Both the position numbers and the translations under genes were made by a program. A DNA stretch of 64,000 nt from Zygnema cylindricum (taxonomy: Eukaryota > Streptophyta > Zygnematophyceae > Zygnematales > Zygnemataceae): NCBI GenBank assembly GCA_037447655.1, contig JBBHKE010002294.1, forward strand, positions 148,513 through 212,512. Reading direction: 5' to 3'. Below are positions 1-10,484 of this stretch, one piece after another. Numbering within the stretch: position 1 is the first letter of the stretch; every line of letters starts with the position of its first letter. The notes under the pieces are model-generated. The model was not told the origin of the DNA and did not search any database. It saw only the letters and a list, made by a program, of their open reading frames with translations.

Positions 1-1040
1 CTTTTCCGGCCATAAAATAAAAATAATTTTCAAATTATTTGTACAAAAGTTGGTAAAATCAGTTGAAAACTGTCTAATGTACTAAACAAAGGCCTTGCTT
101 GACTTCCATTGCAAACACCAATCAACTCGAAGACCAAGTCCAATGAAGACTAATCTGGACCGAGGCTTTCATGGCTGTCATCACAAATACTTTCTCACAT
201 AACAACGGAGGAACAAACTCGAAAACTGAAAGAGGACATTTGCCGCCAAACCATGGGCACAGATTAATGCTACAATAATTAACTGCTTCTTTTGTTGTGG
301 ACAATACTACCCCTACTTGTGAACCTAAATAACCTTGTCAACTACCCAGTAAGGCAATAAATGAAATACAACCCCAGCATCACTCCCAACTGCGAGAACT
401 CTGTACAGACTTCTAAAGTATTTTTCTGCACTGTCAGTGACTTCACTTGTGCTAACTGCAAAGCCCCGACTTTTATTCTGTCAGATGTTCCATGGACAGG
501 TGTCCACGAACAGTTTTTGTCCCAACGATGTTCCCATCACCCCATCGGTGGTCGTAAATCAGTTTTAGTAATGAGTGAGGCACTATGAGTGAGGCATTTG
601 CACTTTCAAAGATGTCACACTTTGTATATCACAATGTCGACTGCCTCCCATCATGTCGACCTAATATACAACCAGAATCGAAAATAAAAAACTTGTTCAG
701 ATACAAGAAGCACCACCACCAAGCTCTCCCACTTGAGCACTTCAAATAAAAATATTACGTACATTGACTGAAATATTCAAAGGCCTCAGAATTGCATGTA
801 GCATGTAAACCTCAAACTTTAACTAAAGAAACACAGAAAACAAGCGGGAGATCCTCACAATAGCAAGTTCTCCTGGCAATTGAAAGAACAAAAACCAAAC
901 TAAATTTCCTGGCTCAACACAAGTAAACTCTCTCTCCCTGTGCCAACGTCAAACAATGTTATATGCACAAAAGAAGCGTTTCAAGTTTGTCGAGAGCATG
1001 AGGACCCACCTGTCGTTGGTCTATCTTCTGTCCTCGAGAA
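1..1040. other. no gene recognised; downstream flank of formin-like gene
   Basis: I see no convincing exon here. The short open frames lack family motifs and are not joined by good splice sites. The segment lies just 3' of the formin-like stop codon at 1041-1043 on the minus strand, so part of it is probably that gene's 3' UTR. Confidence 0.4.
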
Positions 1041-3109
1041 CTATCTTTCGTCAAATTCATCTTCAGATGAAGAATCTGATCCCGAGTCTGCACTTCTCTG
1101 TGTTTGCCATCTCTTCTTAAGAAGCTCGGCTGGAGCCATTCCGTGAGGAGGAGGAGGTCCAGAGCTAGTACTGCGCGGAGAGGGAGGAGAGGAGGGAGAG
1201 GAGGTTTCCTCTCCATCTCCCTGTTGACGTTGTAGTTCCGCATGTTCTCTTAGCAGATTCGCCTTTTCCTCAGCGTGTCTTTTACGAGCTTCTGCTTCGG
1301 CAAGCTTTTGCAATCTTTGGGCTTCCGATTTTCGTTGTCTCTCATTATCCGCACACGCCCTCTTGAAGAGAGTAACAAAGTCACTAAGAATATTGAAGAC
1401 TGAAAACACACCATTCATAGATTGTCAGAAAAAAAAATGGTTTTTTTTTCTAAACCGGAATGCCAAACAAATAACTCATGACATGTTTTAACTAGCTCTT
1501 GAATTTGTGATGGTGGAAAAAAACATATCAATTCCACCTGAACTCGAGTAATCTGGAAAAAAGTGCTTTGTTTTTATTTCTGTCGAAGTTGGTATCCAAA
1601 CAGACAAATAGACAAACTTTTTTAGAAATTACCATTAAGCATTAGTCCACAGGAAAGAGGGATTTTTGAACCAGAGAACCAGAGTTGGACAACGAAGGTC
1701 CAATTAACTCGAATGGCGAATCCCAAAAGAATAAAATAATTACTTTTACAAAATGAAAATGAACAAATAGAAAGGATGGAATACTAAACTCACTTTCATT
1801 AAAAGCCATTTTTGCGTCTCCTCCGAAATACTGGATAAGCGCAGCAGTGCTCTCTCGCTGTAACCATAACAACATCCACCACCAGACGGTGTAAAAAAGG
1901 GAGAGATAATCAGATGTTAGAAAATTGAAAAGAGGCCAGAACAATTAAACAGAGGCAAGAAGACAAAAAAAGATGAATCAGAAATAAGCAAAAAGAAAGA
2001 GAGACTGCTGGCAAACAATAAAAAGGGAGAAGCTATGTTTGTTTTAGATGTTTCCCAACAAGAAAAACAAATGATACAAAATTGGGCCTTCAATCCGGCT
2101 TAATTTGTCTAGCTTTATCAATTTAGAAAGTCAAAAAGTTCCATTGATCCCTCTCCCTCTATTTCCTCTCTCGCCACTCCCTGCTTTCTCCTCCTTTCCT
2201 CATCCTTCGACTTCCCCAAAACCTCGTACATTCTAAAGCATCTAAAGCATCTGTAATGACAGAACCACAATACTACGTCAAAATCCAATCCCAAATTGTA
2301 AATCACATACCATTTCCTCCACAGCTGCGTTGATTCTCAAAATGACGGGTTCCAGCTCCCCTGTAAGGTACGACTCCACTTCCTGAACTCTCACAAAAAT
2401 ATATAAAACAGGAGATGAAGAAAAAGATAAAAGGAATTCGGGTAAGGCAGGCTTGGGTATAGAAGCATCGACAACCTAAGGTTGCATTCTGAGAGGAAGG
2501 AAGAAACAAGAGATGAGAAGGTACAGACGGGAGAAGAAAATAGAGTGAGAATGGACAGGAGGAAAGAAGAAGCAAGACGTCGGAAGAAACAGTAAGAGAA
2601 GAATCGAGAGACAACGAGAAACAAGACTTCTGGAAAACATTCAGGAGACACGATAGAGCAGAATGAGAATAAACCTGGCATGCAACCGATATAGGTAAAG
2701 TATTCTCCTCAAGATCCATCAAGTCTATCAAAATTGCGGCATCCTTTTTCGATTTTTCCTTGGCCAATAATTCCTCGGATCGTTTCTTCTCCCTCTCTGC
2801 TTCTTCTTTCCAGCGTCTGGCTTCTTCCTCTTGTTCAGTCTCACCTTTCCTCCTCCCTCCCACCTCCTCATGCCTTTCTTTACTTCCTAGTCCAGTTCCC
2901 TGGGCACCCATATCTGTATCATTTCCATTCTCGAGGTCCCTTAGACGTTTCGCATTGTTATCTTCCATCACCATTTTGTTCACTTCCCCCTCCCGCTGTT
3001 TCTTCTCAAGACGAGCTCTCTCTCCCTTCAGGGCTTTCATCTCTTCTCTAACCAGCTTGACCCCACTTTCAATTTCTCGCACTGAATCCTCCAAACCAGA
3101 TTTCTCGAC
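1041..3109 (-). CDS. formin-like protein, C-terminal part of FH2 domain (four exons, 5' part not found)
   Basis: Formins nucleate and processively elongate actin filaments through a dimeric FH2 domain. Four minus-strand exons join in phase: 3109-2675, 2382-2311, 1857-1794 and 1399-1041, with acceptors ending in AG and donors GTTTAT, GTATGT and GTGAGT. The joined frame gives 309 codons plus TAG. The last three exons match the end of FH2: a helix with EVESYLTGELEPV, then LIQYFGGDAKM, then FVTLFKRACADNERQRK, the usual YFGED and F..A..EN pattern. A basic helical tail and an acidic Ser-rich end (DSSSEDEFDER) follow. The first exon starts with an FH2-like helix (LEDSVREIESGVKLV) and then carries about 110 residues of highly charged Lys/Glu/Arg sequence, unusual inside FH2. 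No upstream FH2 half (GN.xN or GF.L motifs) or proline-rich FH1 was found before the next gene. The gene may be a fragment, or its 5' exons may be distant. The family call is fairly sure; completeness is not. Confidence 0.68.
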
Positions 3110-4100
3110 CTAAAAACCCAAATTGCCAATTCACAACATGGAGTCAACAACTCGACCTACAGACTGACAGGACAACTTACATCATCCACAGTATTTAGTG
3201 TGAAACCATTCAAATTTCAGGTGTCAAAGGTCCACAGTAATTATTAACCTTAAAATTGTGGACAAGAGAAATCTATCTGGGTCTTCATTTTGCGTAAATA
3301 CTTCGAATTGAACCGTACTATTTTCCTACTGTTAGATTGGCCCAAACTAAAAACAGAGGACAATGTAGCAGCAAAAGTTAGGCAAAGAATTTTTCAACTT
3401 CTGAGCTCTTTTACTTTTCACACACTGGTCGAATCTAAAGTGGGACCAAAAATAAGGTCGAATCCTAAGGCAAACAAGTTCAGTAGTTGTTCAGTAGTTT
3501 CTGGTTCACTTCCAGATTTCTCAAGAAGTTTTTCAAGCTATGAATCTAGAGGGATATTATACATGCAAAGAAAAAAATAATAAAATCATCGCTCTTTCTG
3601 AGTTAACCTCGCTTGACTTGTGAGACTACTAGTATATCATTCAAACATGTAATAAGCGTGACTATTGCTAATTTTGGTAGTCATTTCTTGAACATAACTA
3701 ATATTTATGGGAAAAGCGATAAAACCTGTTTTTTAAACGGAAGTTCAGAAGAAAATCACTGAACATAAAAGGTCGATTCTGCTTTGTGTCTAAACTAAAA
3801 GCAAAAAGAAAACTATACAAAGAATAAAAGCGAAAAAGAGAGCGAGCGAGAGAAAGAGAACAAAAGGAAGCAGAAAAAATATGTGCATTGCTAAATGGTG
3901 AGTGGCGAGACGCGAAAAAGCAGGCGAACTAGTTCAGGAGTAAGAGGAAAACAAAAAAGAAAAAAAGGAGCCGCAGTCCAAAGGTTGGCAAGATGGAGTC
4001 TCGTCCATTGGTGGATGCCTAAAACGATTTAAACCCAAAAATTATGTTTATTCGTTTTCTGTCAACCGGACAATTAAAACAAGTGGAGCAATATTCTGCT
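3110..4100. other. no gene recognised (upstream of formin exons)
   Basis: An intron acceptor (TTTTAG at 3115-3110, minus strand) shows that the formin frame should continue upstream. I found no exon with formin motifs in this stretch on the minus strand. The plus-strand frame around 3290-3580 has no recognisable domain. Confidence 0.35.
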
Positions 4101-4103
4101 TCT

Positions 4104-4522
4104 TTGCCTGTCTCTCTCTTCTTGCCCCGCTCCCATCCTCTCTCCTTCCCTCTTTCAATCCTTCACTTCTTCCCTCCCTTCTCCCCTCTCTCCCTCCCTC
4201 CCTGCCTACCTACCTTACTCCATCTCTCTCTTTTTCTCTCCCTCCCTCTTTTCCTCCATCCCTCTCTCCCTCCTTTCATCCCTCCCTCCCTCGCTCTCTC
4301 CCTCCCTCTCTCCCTCCTCCCCCAGTCCTTCCGTTCCTCCCCCCCTCCCTCACTCCCTCCCTCCTTACCTCCCTTCTTCCCTCTCTCCTTCCCTCCTTAC
4401 CTTCCTACCTACCTCCCTCCCTCCCTCCCTCCCGCCCTCCCCCCCTCCCTCCCTTCTTCCCTCCCTCCGTCCCTTCTCCCTCCCTTCCTTCCTCCATACC
4501 TCCCTCCCCTTCTCTTTTTTTA
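4104..4522. repeat. polypyrimidine CCCT/CCCTT low-complexity tract
   Basis: About 420 bases of almost pure C/T on the plus strand, built from CCCTCCCT and CCTTCCTT-type steps. The long open frame through it (Ser-Leu-Pro-Pro repeats) is a by-product of the composition. Such mirror-repeat polypurine/polypyrimidine DNA can form triplex (H-DNA); that is a general property and is not shown here. Confidence 0.9.
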
Positions 4523-5266
4523 GGTTACGGTTAAAGAAAAGTTATTATAAAGATTTTTAAATACTGGTAAAGGGTTTTTAAATTTGCATAAGGGTTTAAC
4601 GTCATCATAAAGTAGTTTAAGAAATAAAAATAATTAAATAAAATAATATAAATAAGTTTTATGGCGTTAGAGAATAAAAACAGTATTTTTTTATATCTAT
4701 ATAAATACATTATTATTATAATATATACATTTTCATAACCAATATCCAAAACTATGACCATCAATTTAATCTTAAAAGTAATTTCTGGCCTTATTCTCAA
4801 ATTGGTTAAAATAGCATTTTATCAAAGGAAATACTAATGTTTTTGTTATTTAATATTATTTTGTTTTTTTATTGTTTTTTTTGACGTACAAAACACAAAG
4901 CATTTTGTATGTGAATAACCAATTTCTCGGTATATATAATGCATTGGTTGATAGGAAATTGAAAAAAAAATGTTTAAAATCAAAAGGCGATTAACAGGTT
5001 TTTTATTTATTTTTAAGTTACGTTACAAAAACAACACAAAAGGTCTCCTATAGGTTTACATTTTGGTCTCAATTATAAATTATCATTGCTTGGTTTAAAT
5101 AGTAAATAGTGGTTTTAACAATAAATGACGGATTTAATGATAAATAATGGTTCAAATAATAAACAATTGTCTGTCAGTGAAATGATTACCACATTATATA
5201 CTAGTCTACAAAGTCAACTCCAGATTGTGTCAAGAATAAAAAAATCCTTCACAATGCGATTGTCAT
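4523..5266. other. AT-rich intergenic DNA, no gene seen
   Basis: Very AT-rich sequence with homopolymer runs. Frames are short and low in complexity. Nothing recognisable. Confidence 0.5.
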
Positions 5267-5713
5267 TTGATCATTGTGACAAAAGTCACACAGAAAACCT
5301 TTCAACCAATCAGAACTCTTGGGTCACGAATATTGCCGAAAATCACTAGCCGACAGAGTTTTTCACGTCCAGTGAATGTTAAAAAATCCTCAAGTAAAAC
5401 ACATCAGAAAAACATCAAAAGTTTAATGCAACAATTCCCGTCGGCAAACGAGACCTCGTCATTCCTATCGTACGATACTAAAAGTGCGGAAAAAACCAAA
5501 ACCCGCAAATTTCGTACCGGTTCAGACCAATCGGCGTTAACCAGTCCGACCCTAAAACTGAACGCCAACACTAATTCTTTCCGCTGTCCGATAGCAAAAC
5601 CCGATTCTGCCGATACAACCTCTGTACACGTGGACTCCACTTCCCAATCTCTTCCCCCCAAATACTGTACTTTCCAATACTTAGTAGATATATCTCTTGG
5701 TATTCCTTTTTGA
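5267..5713 (+). CDS. possible hypothetical protein or exon, Ser/Thr/Lys-rich
   Basis: An open frame of 148 codons, from an ATG at 5267 to a TGA ending at 5713. It is rich in Ser, Thr, Lys and Pro, and its base composition is more balanced than the AT-rich flanks, which is the main hint that it may be coding. There is no recognised domain, signal peptide or membrane segment. It could be a disordered exon of a larger gene, since AG dinucleotides near 5348 and 5682 could act as splice borders. It lies tail-to-tail with the carbonic anhydrase gene (stop at 6014). A chance open frame is possible. Confidence 0.25.
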   Translation: MIIVTKVTQKTFQPIRTLGSRILPKITSRQSFSRPVNVKKSSSKTHQKNIKSLMQQFPSANETSSFLSYDTKSAEKTKTRKFRTGSDQSALTSPTLKLNANTNSFRCPIAKPDSADTTSVHVDSTSQSLPPKYCTFQYLVDISLGIPF

Positions 5714-6013
5714 ATCTTTCGTTAACATTCCAAATATTTACTTAACCTAAACGTCCAAAAAAAAATTGTACTTTACCCTCAAAAGCTTCAGTTACCCATT
5801 CCAGAACCTGTTCCAAAAATCTCGACGTCAATAAACAAGCTTAATAATACCCTAAATAACGAAAAGCAAAAAGTAACCACATTCGCCGCATTACGTGGCG
5901 TTCTAGGACAACATTATAAAAATCTTGATTTTGAATTTTTTAGCCCGTAAAAAAATTCAAAATGGGAAGTCCATTCTATTTCTTGTGAACTTCTAAGTGA
6001 AGTTAAATCGGAA

Positions 6014-9000
6014 TCATCGCTGGCAGGAGTCCCACGTGTCAATTTTCCGGCCGTTGATTGGCTGAGGCGGCCGGTTGTTTGTCCTTTCTCCGGTCACCGC
6101 GGAGACGGCGTTCATCAAAACCACCAACTTCAAATAGAAGAAGAAAAAAAAAAAAAAAGGGTAGGAATATAAAATAAAAAAACCGGTCAGAAGTGGATTT
6201 GAAAAAAAAACTATTTCTGTTCACGAAAAAATAGAACAAAAGAAGAAAAAAGATTCAAAAACGAAATAATAAAACCGTAACCAACAGAAACAAACGTACA
6301 CCTGAAACTAATATATATAAGAAAAAGAGTCGTTTACAAGTTCAATTCATATCACTCACCTGCTTGACTGAGATATATTGTGGATTCTGGAGTATATACC
6401 AGTGCACTCCCTCTTGGCAAGTAGGAGTGGTGAGAGATCCACTGTATTGGTAGAAGGCGAGATTATTAGCGCCATGAGAAGCTCCCATAAATAAATCTGT
6501 CACGTTAAGAGTCGCGTTTACCACTTGCGACGAAACATTCGTCGGAATCTCTCCGACGAAGCTGCGACACCAGAACGACAAAAATAATATGTCAGTACAC
6601 CGCGAATCGTAATTAGAGTAATGAAAAAATTAGAGTAAAAAAACCAAAAAAAAACAATTAGAGTAATGAACTCTAATTTACGTGATAGAACTTTTTCACA
6701 GAGGAAGTTTACTCTAATTTATTTAAGTACTCTATATTGGGTTATGTCGGCAATAATTATCGGCGCTGAAATTACGAACACTAAATTAAGTAGACGTACA
6801 AAATCTGTCAGTCCGTATAGTGTTGACGTCATTATGACGTTAGTATTAATTGTCGCGCTGAATGTCAGTTGATGTTCACACTGACGACGATGCTGTCGAC
6901 GGACGAGAGTTATGCGAACGGCTTTTTTTCGATGTGATTTATTTTTCGCTTAGTGCGATTTCACGTGCGAGCGCGATTCTATTAAATCATTATTTGTACC
7001 TTTTTACTTAAAAAAGTACAATTTTGCACGGTCGAACGTCGTCCGTACTCCACACTACTTAAAAAGAACCTATATTACAGATTTTTACGCTAATTAAACT
7101 CACCTAAATTAGAATAATGAAAAAAATAGAATCATTTACTCTATTTGATGTCATAGAGTCGAAATTTCGAGCGACCGAATTAGAGTAATTTACTCTAATT
7201 ACGATTCGCGGTGTACTGTACTCGCACGTGAGAACTTTCTGTCGAACTTTCGGATTCGTTTTTACCACGATTCTGTAAACAGTGTGGATCGTGCTGTCTT
7301 AGATTATATAAGGTTGATATTTTTGTCGTAATTTCTGTGTAAGAAATAAGTGGACAAAAATCATCCACGTACACCTTTCCAAGTCAGACAGGAAATGGCT
7401 TGGATCTACTACAATTTCCTCGTAATACCGTATTTTTAGTTTACGAAAAACCAAGGAATAAATATTGTATCCCTGTTTGACTAAATTGCGCACTAAATCC
7501 ATGGAAACAAAACTAAAATTCAAGTTTTTGGTATAGACTATAGAGCATAGTTCAAAAGTAGGTGACCGTACGCCCATACAATATGCCTATTGTACGCAAA
7601 ACATACAATATGCCCTTAAGACCCATATTGTATTGGCCGCAAAATGAAATAAAATAGGAATAGGGTTGAGTTGCACATCGTTCGATAGAGAATTAAACGA
7701 CATGTCTAAATTTTGAAAAAAAATCGGACAAAAAAAAAAATTCTGTGAGTTTTGAGGGAATTTTTATTTAAACCGTCAGGTTTGGACGATCGGACGGTCG
7801 CTGATCAAAGTAGGCGATTTAAAAAGATCACATGAAAAGCCCATAACACAACTTACGAAAGGACAATCTGTCATATTAGTGTCTTCAATTTTGAGGGCCA
7901 CACTAAATAAAGCTTCAAATTGACCAACCAGGCAGTATGGGACGATAAAAAAAAAAAAACCACACTACCAAAAAAATTACCAAAACCTACGGACCAACCC
8001 CGTTGGTGGCTGCAAAACAACTTTCCGAATAAGCTATGAACTGTCCGTACTCTCTCTCGTCGCACTCTCACCGCTCTCCACCGCGCTCATTTTAACTCCA
8101 TCGCAATTATTTCGAAATTTTGTTTGGTTGCCCATCCGCGTTTTTCTCGGTTTTTTTTTCCCACGGAATGTCATCCTACGCCGTGTCAATTCGCTAAAAA
8201 ATTTCGTCCGGCGGCGTGCGCTGTACTTTGATCTTACGTCAGATTCGGACGTTCGTACAGGAGTGTGCACGACGCACACACATACGGTATGCCTACGTTG
8301 GGCGAGTTTTGTGCAAAGTTTTGTGCGCCTACCAAAGGCCTACCATAAAAAAGCCTACTTTTGAACTATGCTATAGAGAGACTCACTTGTTGAGCCACGT
8401 GTTGTCATTATCGTTGGGATCCAAATGAAGTAAAACTGACACGACGACGTACACTTCCGAATTGTTGACTTTCATGTGTACGAAGTGTACTTCTGCGGCC
8501 GCCAGCCGTCCGTTGACCGTGTGCTCTGACGGAGCGTGCCAATGGAACTGCTTCAGCTGTAGTCGTCGTCAAGAAGATGAACCAAATTTGTCGTTTCTGC
8601 CACTGGCTCCACTTCTGCATAACGCCAAAACAAAATTGTTAGCTAAAATGTTGGGATTCATTGTCCAAGTCACAGTAGACGTGACGTGACAAATTCCAAA
8701 AACTATGATGTAATGTTTTTGTACCAAAGAACGGATCAACTAAAAGAGCTTTCAAATTTTGGTTTCTCAAATGAATCATTATTGGAAAAGTTTGAGTGAA
8801 TGCGCCAAAAAGGGTGAGAAAGGCAAATCGCTTAGAAAATGGGAGGAGTTATTTAAAAACAAGGTAAAAAAATAGTAATTGGATTATTGAGAGGTAAAAT
8901 AGGAGAAGAAGCGATTCCATGCTTACGAATGACATGGCCCTTGTTAGTAATGTTGAAGTTTGACCAAGGAGCGTAAGCGAATCGGAATTCTCCTGTAGTT

Positions 9001-9343
9001 CCTCGATGTCGAATGTGAGGTTTTGCTATGTTGATAGGCGATTGTTCTACTCCAGTAAGACATGAGAGTGCTTGTGAAGATTTTCAAAGATGTTAAATCT
9101 CTTTTGTTCTAATTCCTCATAACAATTCCATTTCTCTGTTATATTCATTTTTGTATTGTTTCTAGAATAACATTTGGAATTTTTAAGTCGTGGTACACAT
9201 CATGAGTATAGTTCGGTTGAGCATACTGTCCAATCAGTCCCGGAGAGTGCATAATCGAAGGTCGTCGCGTCGATTGCAATCATATTAAGTGTCAACGCAC
9301 CAAACATGAGAACTAAGAGGCCACGAGTAAACAGTTTTATCAT
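6014..9343 (-). CDS. alpha-type carbonic anhydrase, secreted (five exons, two apparent 1-nt frame breaks)
   Basis: Alpha carbonic anhydrases are zinc enzymes that interconvert CO2 and bicarbonate. I read five minus-strand exons: 9343-9227, 9070-8927, 8614-8387, 6561-6360 and 6127-6014. Exon 1 encodes a signal peptide (MIKLFTRGLLVLMFGAL...) and FDYALSGTDWT. Exon 2 has CLTGVEQSPINI and NITNKGHVI. Exon 3 has KQFHWHAPSEHTVNG and AAEVHFVHM, supplying the three zinc histidines (two in HWH, one in EVH) and the SEHT site. Exon 4 has the GSLTTPTCQEGVHW signature. Exon 5 has NNRPPQPINGRK and ends at TGA. Total length is about 268 codons, normal for the family, and the signal peptide suggests periplasmic or secreted location. 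Two points break the frame. Exon 1 to exon 2 is off by one nucleotide with canonical borders, and exon 3 lacks one nucleotide near 8557-8562 relative to the duplicate copy. These could be real (young pseudogene), non-canonical splicing, or assembly indels. Intron 3 carries two MITEs. Confidence 0.85.
6598..7213. mobile_element. mariner-like MITE with TA target duplication (family W, copy 1)
   Basis: A 616-bp element with terminal inverted repeats CACCGCGAATCGTAATTAG at both ends, flanked by TA (6596-6597 and 7214-7215). It has no transposase-like frame. It lies in intron 3 of the carbonic anhydrase gene. The short matching intron of the duplicate copy (15,832-16,147) lacks it. TA duplications and CAC-type termini suggest Tc1/mariner mobilisation; this is inferred from termini only. 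Confidence 0.75.
7546..8370. mobile_element. hAT-like MITE with 8-bp target duplication (family Z, copy 1)
   Basis: An 825-bp element with ends CATAGTTCAAAAGTAGG and its reverse complement, flanked by a perfect 8-bp duplication CTATAGAG (7538-7545 and 8371-8378). It has no transposase frame. It sits in carbonic anhydrase intron 3, close to the exon 3 donor. Subterminal repeats include ATACAATATG-type motifs shared with the other copies. Confidence 0.85.
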
Positions 9344-10195
9344 TGCCATACTTGATGCACTTTCAAAAGCCGAGAATTTGTGTTAACACTTGGATAAAAC
9401 GATGTATGTTACTTATTGAACCTAGTCTAGAAAATACAATAAAGAACCAAAATCCTTATCTTGGTCAGTGCAAAAAATATTTCATGCACAAGGTAACTAC
9501 GACATGGAAGAGGCTCTACAATAAATGGACTACTTTGTTGGGAGAGGTAAACTTGAAAAATGGATGATTGTTGTTGTGAACTTGTGATGAATGAAAGTTG
9601 GAAGCACCCCTTTTGTAGGTGGCAAGTATGTTACCCAAATAATGTAGTCGTCCGAATAGGACAAATTGTCAGCTGGAGCCGCCAGTTGACTCGCTGAAGA
9701 CCATCAACATTTGTCGACGCTCGACCAAAAAGCGAAGGAAAATCGACGGCGTACGATGGTTGAATTTTGAAAAGTTCGGAAAAAAAACGCGAGGCGCGGA
9801 ATTTTGTGAAAACGAACTTGTGTCGGTGGTCAGTTTGTCAGTTTGAGCTTGTTACTGTAGCTGTGCGTCGGGATTTTCTCCACTTTGTCAGACCTGCTGA
9901 TGTGGCGTCCTAATGCCAACCAATAAATGAAGTTGACCTAGCTGGAAAGTACTGGTTGACTTTCAATGAAAAGCCAATTTCTACCAAAAGATTATAGGAC
10001 ACGCGTCATTCGCATGGAGAGCTTGAAAATCCGTGTGGTGGCAAGTTCTGTGAAGCATAGCCTGTCGGTTGTTGACTTGAAGCGACTTTCTCGGATTTTT
10101 GCTGTGAAAGAGAAACCTTTGCTAGCGCGTGCGATTAGAAGTACGGACGCTGTCCCCGTCCTTCTAGTACGGATTCCATATAATTCGTGACAAGT
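9344..10195. promoter_or_regulatory. 5' flank of carbonic anhydrase gene, conserved in the inverted copy
   Basis: Upstream of the start codon at 9343 (minus strand). The reverse complement aligns in blocks with 12,886-14,880, interrupted there by MITEs. No gene is recognisable. Promoter function is inferred from position only. Confidence 0.4.
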
Positions 10196-10258
10196 GGGCT
10201 AATCCACTGTCGGCTTATCTCGAACGATAATCTCAGAATTGTACTTTATGAGCTGTCC

Positions 10259-10484
10259 AAGTTTGCGTATTTTATAACGTGACGTCATGGAGCTTAAAGT
10301 ACGCAGCCTTTGAATTTACAGCTTCCCACGAATATAAATCGATGTGCATTGGTCGAAGATTTATAGTTTTAATGTTACGAAATGTTTCCCATCGTCCGAT
10401 ACAGTTATGAAACCAAATCGCGTGAAAGCAGCTCACGTGGCTTTATCGCGACGCAAACACTTTTTTGTAGCCCGTTCGAGATAA
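10259..10484 (+). repeat. 226-bp direct repeat, copy 1
   Basis: Nearly identical to 11,837-12,062 in the same orientation and of equal length, with only scattered substitutions. It starts AAGTTTGCGTATTTTATAACG and ends GTTCGAGATAA. The two copies directly abut the left edge and the broken right edge of element X copy 1. Confidence 0.85.

Larger units (their letters stand above)
6014..10229 (-). repeat. left arm of large inverted duplication (carbonic anhydrase copy 1)
   Basis: The reverse complement of this arm aligns colinearly with 12,051-16,335: gene, 5' flank and beyond. Anchors include the flank at 9,600-9,800 with 13,815-13,985, the block at 9,850-9,980 with 13,140-13,230, and the GAAAGTCGCTTCAAGTC block near 10,070-10,090 with the one near 12,975-12,990. 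At the inner ends GGCTTATCTCGAACG (10,212-10,226) faces CGTTCGAGATAAGCC (12,050-12,064). MITEs present in one arm and absent from the other were inserted after the duplication. Confidence 0.8.

Noticed and set aside
2118-2260. Extra formin exon (MYEVLGKSKDEERRRKQ)
   Set aside because: No acceptor/donor pair fits the phase, and joining the exon at 2311-2382 directly to 1794-1857 gives a continuous FH2 helix in phase.
4044-4523. 159-codon Ser/Leu/Pro-rich open frame
   Set aside because: It is a direct product of the CCCT/CTTT tract; no start context, domain or splice logic.
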